Source: JALRAP01 sp046302815
GTDB lineage: Bacteria > Bacteroidota > Bacteroidia > AKYH767-A > OLB10
Direction of reading: 5' to 3'
Length of the DNA stretch: 47,258 bases
NCBI GenBank assembly: GCA_046302815.1
Contig: JBKCHO010000023.1
Location: 1 to 47,258 of the forward strand
The notes beneath the pieces were generated by a model. The model did no database searches. It was not told the origin of the DNA and saw only the letters and a program-made list of their open reading frames with translations. The stretch's first letter is position 1. Each line of letters begins with the position of its first letter. The position numbers and the translations under genes are program-made. Of the stretch, positions 41,145-47,258 are shown piece by piece.

Positions 41145-41882
41145 TCAGGACTTCCGTTTGTATTTTCGGAACCAACTTCCCAATTTCATTTGTATTACTC
41201 CGAAAAAAGCCTCGCGGAAAATACGGGTGCTCATTTTTGATTCTCCCTCTTGGCGGTCGGTGAAAATGATGGGAACCTCGACAATATTGTATCCCAGTTT
41301 CCATGCGGTGAATTTCATTTCGATTTGAAACGCATATCCCATGAATCGGATGTGATCGAGTTCTATGTTTTCTAAAACGGTTCGATGGTAGCACTTGAAA
41401 CCGGCGGTGGCATCCTTCACGGGCATACCTGTGATGATGCGTACATACACCGATGCATAATAGGACATGATTACACGACCGATGGGCCAATTGACCACAT
41501 TCACTCCTTTGATGTATCTGGAACCTATAGCTACATCGGCTCCGTTTTCCTTGCAGCTTTTGTACAAGCGCACCAAATCAGAGGGGTTGTGTGACATATC
41601 GGCATCCATTTCGAATATGAATTGGTAATCGCGCGACAACGCCCATTTGAAACCATGTATGTAAGCTGTACCCAATCCGAGTTTTCCTGCACGCACCTCC
41701 AAATGAATGCGTCCGGGGAATTGGCTCATGAGGTTTCTAACGATATCGGCAGTACCATCGCTGGAATTGTCGTCTACCACCAGAATGTCGAAGGGTTGGG
41801 GTAAAGACATCACCGCGCGTGTTACCGTTTCGATGTTCTCGCGCTCGTTGTAGGTTGGTATGATGACTAAGCCGTCGGCCAC
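41145..41882 (-). CDS. Polyprenol-phosphate mannosyltransferase (DPM1-like)
   Basis: The 245-residue GT2 enzyme shows VIIPTYNERENI, VDDNSSDGT, the DxD-type EMDADMSHNP and GSRYIKGVNVVNWP, all typical of single-domain dolichyl/polyprenyl-phosphate mannose synthases. It would transfer mannose from GDP-mannose, made by neighbouring manC, to a polyprenyl phosphate at the cytoplasmic face of the membrane. A GTG at 41882 is the start, since a stop lies nine codons upstream and no ATG is available before the PTYNE motif. It follows the DHS-like gene by 16 bases. Confidence 0.87.
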   Translation of the reverse strand: MADGLVIIPTYNERENIETVTRAVMSLPQPFDILVVDDNSSDGTADIVRNLMSQFPGRIHLEVRAGKLGLGTAYIHGFKWALSRDYQFIFEMDADMSHNPSDLVRLYKSCKENGADVAIGSRYIKGVNVVNWPIGRVIMSYYASVYVRIITGMPVKDATAGFKCYHRTVLENIELDHIRFMGYAFQIEMKFTAWKLGYNIVEVPIIFTDRQEGESKMSTRIFREAFFGVIQMKLGSWFRKYKRKS

Positions 41883-41898
41883 TTTATAAATATGGGTA

Positions 41899-42873
41899 TT
41901 ACATTTTTAAAATCCACGCAAACACCAAAGGAGCCACAATAGTAGCATCCGATTCGATGATGAATTTCGGAGTTGTTATATCCAGTTTTCCCCAAGTTAT
42001 TTTTTCATTGGGTACGGCGCCAGAGTAGGAGCCATAGCTGGTGGTAGAGTCGGATATTTGGCAGAAATAGCTCCAAAATGGAACATCATGCATTTCCATA
42101 TCCTGATACAGCATAGGAACAACGCAAATCGGGAAGTCGCCAGCGATGCCACCTCCAATTTGGAAGAAACCGATTCCTTTACCGGCTGAATTTTTGATGT
42201 ACCAGTCGGCCAGTGTGGTCATATACTCAATGCCCGACTTCATCGTGGATGGTTTCAATTCACCTTTGATACAATAGGAGGCGAAGATGTTCCCCATGGT
42301 GCTGTCTTCCCAGCCTGGAACGATGATGGGGAGATTTCTTTCGGCGGCAGCCATCATCCAGGAATCTTTCACATCGATCTCATAATGTTCTTTCATGACA
42401 CCGGAGAGCAACAGTTTGTACATGTATTCGTGTGGGAAATACCGTTCACCTTTGTCGTCGGCATCTTTCCAAAGCTTGAAGATATGCTTTTGAATTCTTC
42501 TGAAGGCTTCCTCTTCAGGAATGCAAGTATCGGTTACGCGGTTGAAGCCGTTCTCCAACAAGTCCCATTCTTCTTGCGGACTCAAGTCGCGGTAGTTAGG
42601 AACACGCTTGTAGTGAGAGTGGGCAACCAGGTTCATAATGTCTTCTTCGAGGTTGGCTCCGGTACAGGATATGATGTCCACTTTACCTTGGCGGATCATT
42701 TCAGCAAGCGAGATGCCTAGCTCGGCGGTACTCATGGCACCTGCCAGTGTGATCATCATCTTGCCGCCTTCTGCCAGATGTGTTTCATACCCTTTGGCGG
42801 CATCCATCAAGGCGGCAGCATTGAAATGTCGGTAATTGTGTTCGATAAATCGCGATATCGGGCCTCTTTCCAT
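41899..42873 (-). CDS. Deoxyhypusine-synthase-like protein
   Basis: The 324-residue protein has the deoxyhypusine synthase fold: LAGAMSTAELG, ISCTGANLEED, FFQIGGGIAGDFP, and the catalytic-lysine motif WGKLD with K296. In eukaryotes and archaea this lysine carries the aminobutyl group to eIF5A; bacteria have EF-P instead, and some bacterial relatives make homospermidine. The role here is unknown, though NAD and spermidine are likely substrates. I start at the ATG at 42873 (MERGPISRF), 27 bases after a TAAATTTG element. It is the first gene of an operon with the DPM1-like enzyme. Confidence 0.87.
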   Translation of the reverse strand: MERGPISRFIEHNYRHFNAAALMDAAKGYETHLAEGGKMMITLAGAMSTAELGISLAEMIRQGKVDIISCTGANLEEDIMNLVAHSHYKRVPNYRDLSPQEEWDLLENGFNRVTDTCIPEEEAFRRIQKHIFKLWKDADDKGERYFPHEYMYKLLLSGVMKEHYEIDVKDSWMMAAAERNLPIIVPGWEDSTMGNIFASYCIKGELKPSTMKSGIEYMTTLADWYIKNSAGKGIGFFQIGGGIAGDFPICVVPMLYQDMEMHDVPFWSYFCQISDSTTSYGSYSGAVPNEKITWGKLDITTPKFIIESDATIVAPLVFAWILKM

Positions 42874-42900
42874 AAATCCTAAGTAATTAAAAATGAATCG

Positions 42901-42908
42901 CAAATTTA
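42901..42908 (-). promoter_or_regulatory. Probable -7 element of the DHS-like gene
   Basis: Minus-strand TAAATTTG ends 27 bases before the ATG at 42873, and supports that start over the longer in-frame extension to 42993. No clear -33 TTG. Confidence 0.45.
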
Positions 42909-42966
42909 GCAAAATCGCCGGTAATCGCTTTGTGCTGTAAGTCAACGCAATCCCCGTGTATGTTCG

Positions 42967-42974
42967 TACCTTTG
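42967..42974 (+). promoter_or_regulatory. Probable -7 element of def
   Basis: TACCTTTG ends 21 bases before the def ATG. The divergent region has back-to-back -7 elements, without clear -33 partners. Confidence 0.45.
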
Positions 42975-42995
42975 CGGTGAAATTTCTTACCATTT

Positions 42996-43550
42996 ATGAT
43001 TCTCCCAGTAGTGGCATACGGACATCCGGTTCTCAAGAAGAAGGCGGTCGACATTGCACCCGACCATCCTGGTTTGGCGGAGTTGATTGCTTCTATGTTC
43101 GAAACCATGTACCACAGTGTAGGTGTAGGGTTGGCTGCTCCACAGGTGAATCACTCCATCCGTCTTTTCGTGGTGGATGGAACACCTTATGCCGATGAGG
43201 ACAAAAGGTTGGATGGTTTCAAAAAGGTTTTCATCAATGCACATATTGTTGAAGAGCAAGGAAAGAAATGGCGCACTGAGGAAGGTTGTTTGAGTATTCC
43301 TGGAATCAGGGTGGATGTGGAACGGCATCCGGAAATTTTGATTCGCTACCAGGATGAGCATTTCGTGCGGTTTGAGGAAAAGTTCGACGGTTTTGCCGCA
43401 CGCATCATTCAACATGAGTACGACCATTTGGAGGGAGTGCTAATTACCGACCGCATAAGTCCTTTGCGCCGCCAAATGCTCAAGGGTCGCCTCAACGATA
43501 TATCTGCCGGTCGTGTACACACCGATTACAAAATGCGATTTAACCGCTGA
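42996..43550 (+). CDS. def: Peptide deformylase
   Basis: The 184-residue metalloenzyme removes the N-formyl group from new proteins. All three motifs are present: GVGLAAPQ at residues 43-50, EGCLSIP with metal ligand C98, and QHEYDHLEG with H140, E141 and H144. The metal is probably Fe2+ or Ni2+. The aroK gene follows by 45 bases on the same strand; this pairing is common in Bacteroidota. Length is usual. Confidence 0.95.
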   Translation: MILPVVAYGHPVLKKKAVDIAPDHPGLAELIASMFETMYHSVGVGLAAPQVNHSIRLFVVDGTPYADEDKRLDGFKKVFINAHIVEEQGKKWRTEEGCLSIPGIRVDVERHPEILIRYQDEHFVRFEEKFDGFAARIIQHEYDHLEGVLITDRISPLRRQMLKGRLNDISAGRVHTDYKMRFNR

Positions 43551-43595
43551 TTCAAATCAAATATTTTTTATGGCTCAACATTTACTTTTCACCTT

Positions 43596-44111
43596 ATGAG
43601 GATTTTCCTGATCGGTTACATGGGTTCCGGAAAAACCACCGTAGGAAGAAAAATGGCATCATTGCTCGACTCCAACTTTGTTGACCTAGATACGCGGATT
43701 GAATCCACAACAGGTAAAACCATCACCGAGTTGTTTGATTCCGGTGAAGATGCCTTTCGAAAGCTAGAGCGTGAAACCCTTATGGGGATTTCCAAAGATC
43801 CCAAGCTCGTATTAAGTACTGGAGGGGGAACGCCTTGTTTTCACGACAACATGGAATGGATGAATGAACAGGGTGTAACGGTTTATCTCAAACTGGATCC
43901 CTTGTCACTCTTCCACCGTTTGCGTGCCTCTAAGCGACCACGACCTTTGATTGCCGGAAAAAGTGATGACGAGCTTTTGGATTACATACACAAAAGTCTC
44001 ACCGAACGCGAGTTGCATTACCGCAAGGCAAAATATCAAGTGAAGGGCGAGAATCTGGATGTGATGTCGCTTGTGAACAATATCCTCTTCGGAGAGCGTC
44101 AGCTCAAATAA
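43596..44111 (+). CDS. aroK: Shikimate kinase
   Basis: The 171-residue kinase phosphorylates shikimate for aromatic amino-acid synthesis. The P-loop GYMGSGKT is at residues 7-14, the shikimate-binding D30 and D32 (DLD) follow, and GGGTP is at 76-80. The lid arginine region SKRPRPL is present. Its last 13 bases overlap the end of the convergent phosphoribosyltransferase gene. No other aro genes are in the window. Confidence 0.93.
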   Translation: MRIFLIGYMGSGKTTVGRKMASLLDSNFVDLDTRIESTTGKTITELFDSGEDAFRKLERETLMGISKDPKLVLSTGGGTPCFHDNMEWMNEQGVTVYLKLDPLSLFHRLRASKRPRPLIAGKSDDELLDYIHKSLTERELHYRKAKYQVKGENLDVMSLVNNILFGERQLK

Positions 44112-44605
44112 ACAGCTTCTTCGTCACCGAACTCCAGACTCACATGTTCCTGAAATGTGGTGGAGAGTGTCATGCCTACGAAATCGGCCATGATCGGGTA
44201 GCGCCTGTGATCGCGGTCAACCAAAAGTACGGTGCGTATTTTCATCGTATCTACTTTCAAAATCCCTTTCAGCGAGTAGATGAGTGTTTTTCCTGAGTTG
44301 AGCACATCGTCAATCAACACGATGGATTTGCCGGTTAACTCCTGTATGTCGCAACTCAGTTCAATTGTGTTGCCTACGGGATTGTTTTTGTCGATGCGCA
44401 AGCGAACCAATCTCGGATTCAAATCGCAAATAGCATTTATTTTTTCCAAAAGCCGTTCTGCCAATTGGTATCCGTTACCATGTATTCCAACTAGCACCAC
44501 ATCTCCACCATTGTTGGCATTGTCTTCGTAAATCTGAAACGCAATGCGATCGATCCGTTGGGCAATTTGCGTAGCGTTCAATAGGAGGGTCTTCGTTTTT
44601 TCCAT
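44099..44605 (-). CDS. Phosphoribosyltransferase (PyrR-like)
   Basis: The 168-residue type I phosphoribosyltransferase has the PRPP-binding motif VLIDDVLNSGKTL and the LVGIHGNGYQLAERL loop. It resembles PyrR and hypoxanthine/uracil PRTs in length; which base is used cannot be told. No RNA attenuator or pyrimidine genes are nearby, so a PyrR regulator role is not supported. The ATG at 44605 gives the family-like N-terminus; an in-frame extension to 44674 overlaps the NlpC/P60 gene. It starts 7 bases after the NlpC/P60 stop and overlaps aroK by 13 bases. Confidence 0.83.
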   Translation of the reverse strand: MEKTKTLLLNATQIAQRIDRIAFQIYEDNANNGGDVVLVGIHGNGYQLAERLLEKINAICDLNPRLVRLRIDKNNPVGNTIELSCDIQELTGKSIVLIDDVLNSGKTLIYSLKGILKVDTMKIRTVLLVDRDHRRYPIMADFVGMTLSTTFQEHVSLEFGDEEAVYLS

Positions 44606-44612
44606 GGGATGC

Positions 44613-45152
44613 TTAGGGATATGCGACGGGTATGCGGCCCCCGCTTTTGTAGTATTTCGAATAATAGGGTTCATCGAGTCGACTCACGATGACGCCGTTT
44701 TTTACACTTGCATGAACAAATTTGCCTTCACCGATGTAGACACCCACATGCGAAACGGTGTATTTGGGATTGATACGGAAGAAGACCAAGTCACCTTCTA
44801 TCAAATCGTTTTTATCAATCAGGCTAATGCGTTTGAAAATATGCTCGCATCCACCAGCAATGGGCGTACAGTAGATACTGGAGTAAACTTGGTTGGCAAA
44901 GCCCGAGCAGTCGATTCCTTTCTTACTGTTGCCCGCATATTTGTAGGGTGTACCCAGCCAAGGCTCCATAAAAGCGAATAGGGCGGACTCACGGATGGAG
45001 TCGGGGTTCACACCAAAGACCTGGCCGAAGTAGTTTCTCATGTAATGCTCACTTCCTATGGCTTCGTTTTCGCGGAATGCCAACGATTGTGAGGCTACCG
45101 CTTGCGGTGCTACCCAAAGCAGAATAAAGATGAGTCGTTTGAGGGATGCCAT
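44613..45152 (-). CDS. NlpC/P60-family cell wall hydrolase
   Basis: The 179-residue exported protein has a signal peptide (about residues 1-20, cleavage near VAS) and one NlpC/P60 domain. The catalytic cysteine is C82 in GIDCSGFA and the histidine is H135 in SHVGVYIG; a second conserved His follows in FVHAS. Such enzymes cleave the D-Glu to meso-DAP bond of peptidoglycan stems. It has no SH3 or LysM targeting domain. It is upstream of the phosphoribosyltransferase by 7 bases. Confidence 0.88.
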   Translation of the reverse strand: MASLKRLIFILLWVAPQAVASQSLAFRENEAIGSEHYMRNYFGQVFGVNPDSIRESALFAFMEPWLGTPYKYAGNSKKGIDCSGFANQVYSSIYCTPIAGGCEHIFKRISLIDKNDLIEGDLVFFRINPKYTVSHVGVYIGEGKFVHASVKNGVIVSRLDEPYYSKYYKSGGRIPVAYP

Positions 45153-45192
45153 GATGTAAATTTATCAAATCGTATCCAATGTGTGATACGGA

Positions 45193-46584
45193 CTAGCGTA
45201 ACTCCATGAGCGCCACATTCTCTACATGGTCTGTATGTGGAAACATATCTACCGGCTGCATTTCCACCAAGCGGTATTTTTCCTGTAGCAAGGCCATGTC
45301 GCGAGCTTGGGTCGATGGGTTGCAGCTTACATAAACGATGCGTTTGGCTCCCGATTCCAATATACGTTTGACCACATCACCATGCATGCCTGCCCGCGGT
45401 GGATCGGTAATGATTACATCGGGTTGGCCATGCGTGGCAATGAATTCGGAAGTGAGCACATCTTTCATATCGCCTGCGAAAAACGAGGTGTTGTGAATGT
45501 TATTCAATTGCGCATTCAGCATGGCGTCGTCGATGGCTTCTTTGACATATTCCACACCGACTACTTTTTTCGCTTGCGCGGATATAAAGCAGGCGATGGA
45601 TCCCGTGCCCGTGTAGAGGTCGTAAACGATTTCATTTCCGGTGAGCCCTGCATAATCGCGAGTGATGCGATATAGTTTGAGGGCTTGTGCCGTATTGGTT
45701 TGAAAAAAGGATTTTGGACTGATGCGGAAAACCTGCTCTTCCAACGATTCGTTGATGTGGTCTTCGCCGTAGAATACAACCGTATTCTGGTCGTGTATTG
45801 TATCGTTGCGTTTGGTGTTAACCACATATTGCAACGATCGAATCCATGGAAACGCATCGCGTATCGCTTCCATGAGCGATTGTCTTTTCACGGAGTCATC
45901 TTCACCAAAAACCACAATCACCATCCATTCATCCTTCGATGTGTTTCGAATAACCAGGTTTCGCATGAGTCCGCCATGGTTTTTCAAGTCGTAGTAGGTA
46001 TAGTTGTTCTCCAGTGTATAGCTGCGGACAAACTTTCTGATTTCGCTGGAGCGGGAATCTTGAAGCCAACAAGTGTCTATATCCAAAACCTTGTTGAACT
46101 TGCCTGGAATGTGAAAGCCGAGTCCCAACATTTGTCGAGGGCCTTCGTGGTTCATCTCCGAGTTCAATAGGTACCTCTTGTTGGTGAAGGTGAATTCCAT
46201 TTTATTGCGGTAGTGCTCGGTTTGTGCGCCTCCTACAATAGGTTTCATGGCGAATTCTTCGAATCCGCCGATCCGCCGCATCGCATCCACAACGGTTTTT
46301 TCCTTGAATTGAAGTTGTGCAGAATAAAGGGTGTGTTGTCGTTTACAACCTCCACAGAGTCCGAAATGTTCGCATTTGGGTTCGATGCGATGGGGTGATG
46401 GGGTAATTATGGTTTCAACGCGACCCTCGTCAAACGACTTGGATCGTTTATAAACGGTTACATCCACCACATCGCCGGGCACGGCACCTTCTACAAAAAC
46501 GGCTTTGCCTTCATATCTGCCAATACCCCGACCTTGGTCGGCAATGTCTACAATGGTGATTCCTTGGAGCAATGGGTTTTTCAT
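45193..46584 (-). CDS. rlmD: 23S rRNA (uracil-5-)-methyltransferase RlmD
   Basis: The 463-residue SAM-dependent enzyme methylates U1939 (E. coli numbering) of 23S rRNA. It has an N-terminal TRAM domain (IVDIADQGRGIGRYEGKAVFV, VPGDVV), an Fe-S cysteine motif CEHFGLCGGC, SAM motif VYDLYTGTGSIA and the catalytic Cys in VSCNPSTQARD. I use the ATG at 46584 (MKNPLLQG), which matches the family N-terminus; an ATG ten codons upstream at 46614 is the alternative, but a TACCTTTG element lies between the two. RlmCD/RumA-type relatives share the motif, so U747 specificity is not excluded. Confidence 0.9.
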   Translation of the reverse strand: MKNPLLQGITIVDIADQGRGIGRYEGKAVFVEGAVPGDVVDVTVYKRSKSFDEGRVETIITPSPHRIEPKCEHFGLCGGCKRQHTLYSAQLQFKEKTVVDAMRRIGGFEEFAMKPIVGGAQTEHYRNKMEFTFTNKRYLLNSEMNHEGPRQMLGLGFHIPGKFNKVLDIDTCWLQDSRSSEIRKFVRSYTLENNYTYYDLKNHGGLMRNLVIRNTSKDEWMVIVVFGEDDSVKRQSLMEAIRDAFPWIRSLQYVVNTKRNDTIHDQNTVVFYGEDHINESLEEQVFRISPKSFFQTNTAQALKLYRITRDYAGLTGNEIVYDLYTGTGSIACFISAQAKKVVGVEYVKEAIDDAMLNAQLNNIHNTSFFAGDMKDVLTSEFIATHGQPDVIITDPPRAGMHGDVVKRILESGAKRIVYVSCNPSTQARDMALLQEKYRLVEMQPVDMFPHTDHVENVALMELR

Positions 46585-46589
46585 CCCTG

Positions 46590-46621
46590 CAAAGGTATCT
46601 AAAACCAACTCCATCAGCCAA
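46590..46621 (-). promoter_or_regulatory. Possible promoter overlapping the rlmD start
   Basis: On the minus strand TTG (46621-46619) and TACCTTTG (46597-46590) are 21 bases apart. The ATG at 46584 is just 5 bases after the -7 element, suggesting a leaderless message if the promoter is used. Confidence 0.4.
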
Positions 46622-46639
46622 TTGTTGCCATGGTGTTCG

Positions 46640-46671
46640 TTTTGAGATTACTCTTGTCCGCCGTATCTTTG
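46640..46671 (+). promoter_or_regulatory. Promoter of rocD
   Basis: TTTTG (46640-46644) and TATCTTTG (46664-46671) are 19 bases apart, a canonical Bacteroidota promoter. The ATG is 20 bases after the -7 element. Confidence 0.72.
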
Positions 46672-46691
46672 TTTTATCAATATCGAATGTT

Positions 46692-47258
46692 ATGATCACT
46701 CATCTTACCGCTGCTGAAGCCATGGCTCTGGAGGACCGATATGGAGCCCATAATTATCATCCATTGCCGGTAGTGTTATCGCGTGGAGAGGGTGTTTTTC
46801 TGTGGGATGTGGATGGAAAGCGCTACTTCGATTTCTTGTCGGCATATTCTGCCGTAAACCAAGGGCATTGTCATCCCCGTATCATTCGTGCTTTACAGGA
46901 TCAGGCCGGTCGGTTGACACTTACTTCAAGGGCATTCCACAACGATTTACTTGGGCAATACGAGGAGTTTATGTCTGGGCTTTTTGGCTATGATAAGTTA
47001 CTGCCCATGAACACAGGAGTTGAGGCGGTTGAAACGGCCGTTAAGTTGTGCAGGAGATGGGCATACGAGGTAAAAGGATTGCCGGTTGACAAGGCTCTTA
47101 TTGTAGTATGTGAGGGAAATTTCCACGGTAGAACCATGACAGCGGTTTCCGCCTCTGTGGATCCCGATTCGCGCCGCAACTATGGCCCTTATTTACCCGG
47201 ATTCAAAGTGGTGCCCTACAACGATGTGGCCGCTTTGGAGAAAGCGTTGGATGATCCC
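46692..47258 (+). CDS. rocD: Ornithine aminotransferase, N-terminal part (cut by window end)
   Basis: 189 codons are visible before the window ends. The N-terminus has YGAHNYHPLPVVLSRGEG, the VDGKRYFDFLSAYSAVNQGHCHP segment and MNTGVEAVETAVKL, followed by EGNFHGRTMTAVSAS. These match ornithine-delta-aminotransferase, which moves the delta-amino group of ornithine to 2-oxoglutarate, giving glutamate semialdehyde. The PLP lysine lies beyond the window. A strong promoter precedes it. Confidence 0.92.
   Translation, partial: MITHLTAAEAMALEDRYGAHNYHPLPVVLSRGEGVFLWDVDGKRYFDFLSAYSAVNQGHCHPRIIRALQDQAGRLTLTSRAFHNDLLGQYEEFMSGLFGYDKLLPMNTGVEAVETAVKLCRRWAYEVKGLPVDKALIVVCEGNFHGRTMTAVSASVDPDSRRNYGPYLPGFKVVPYNDVAALEKALDDP

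Noticed and set aside
44099..44605. PyrR as RNA-binding attenuation regulator.
   Set aside because: No pyr genes or attenuator leader nearby; only the phosphoribosyltransferase fold is supported.
45171..45190. Inverted repeat CGTATC / GATACG just after the rlmD stop.
   Set aside because: Six-base stem, and no T run on the minus strand after it; too weak to call a terminator.
1..47258. Search by eye for CRISPR arrays, tRNA or rRNA genes, insertion sequences and prophage.
   Set aside because: No tandem repeats with spacers, no tRNA-like cloverleaf ends, no transposase-like or phage-like proteins were found.

Overview
The window looks like chromosomal DNA from a member of the Bacteroidota (class Bacteroidia); I cannot place it to genus. 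Evidence: a PorV/PorU-like pair of the type IX secretion (T9SS) sortase families, the gliding lipoprotein GldD next to ssb and mutY, a split CoA transferase, a SprT-like gene near manC, weak or absent Shine-Dalgarno sequences, and many copies of the Bacteroidota -7 promoter element TAnnTTTG (often TATCTTTG or TACCTTTG). No rRNA, tRNA, insertion sequence, prophage or CRISPR array was seen. The region is mostly core chromosome, with a few unrecognised genes.

Layout. 1-1126: end of lepA, then purS and pssA on the minus strand. 1268-7443: a PorV-like barrel protein translationally coupled to a 1697-residue C25-peptidase protein (PorV2/PorU2 type). 7468-11153: a GT-C membrane glycosyltransferase, apolipoprotein N-acyltransferase, and a DPM1-like glycosyltransferase. 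11322-14198: gcvP. 14326-18443: an unknown membrane protein, a UbiA-like protein, then kynU and kmo (kynurenine to 3-hydroxyanthranilate). 18420-19061: a metallo-beta-lactamase-fold hydrolase. 19062-19488: a gap that holds a possible 57-codon gene and a terminator. 19489-21493: an unknown helical protein and a GNAT acetyltransferase. 21498-23722: gldD, ssb, mutY. 23828-26824: HU, a TPR protein, a 29-residue basic peptide and RNase G. 26888-29134: PBP1A. 29200-30581: CoA transferase subunits A and B. 30593-35268 (minus): MlaE, MlaF, a cyclic-nucleotide-binding-domain histidine kinase and an SLC13/TrkA-C transporter. 35344-37937: a tiny lipoprotein, feoA and feoB. 37943-41144: SprT-like protein, aminotransferase, manC. 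41145-42873 (minus): deoxyhypusine-synthase-like protein and polyprenol-phosphate mannosyltransferase. 42996-44111: def and aroK. 44099-46584 (minus): phosphoribosyltransferase, NlpC/P60 hydrolase, rlmD. 46692-end: ornithine aminotransferase, cut by the window edge.

How the genes work together. Envelope biogenesis dominates: phospholipid (pssA), lipoprotein acylation (lnt), peptidoglycan (PBP1A, NlpC/P60), lipid transport (mlaEF), protein secretion and gliding (PorV2/PorU2, GldD), and a possible mannosyl-lipid route (manC, the DPM1-like enzymes and the GT-C protein). Amino-acid and cofactor metabolism is represented by gcvP, kynU/kmo, aroK, rocD and the CoA transferase. Several start codons were reassigned from -7 elements, homology of N-termini, or the absence of an ATG: rng (TTG), SLC13 transporter (TTG), feoB (GTG), DPM1-like enzyme at 41882 (GTG), gcvP, kynU, the aminotransferase and rlmD.

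Most unusual observations: an intrinsic-terminator-like hairpin followed by nine T that encloses the gldD start codon; a possible 57-residue gene with its own terminator; a UbiA-like protein lacking the first Asp motif; a deoxyhypusine-synthase-like protein that retains the catalytic lysine motif; and two genes whose -7 element lies only 4-5 bases before the start codon. I did not find a clearly new multi-gene system.
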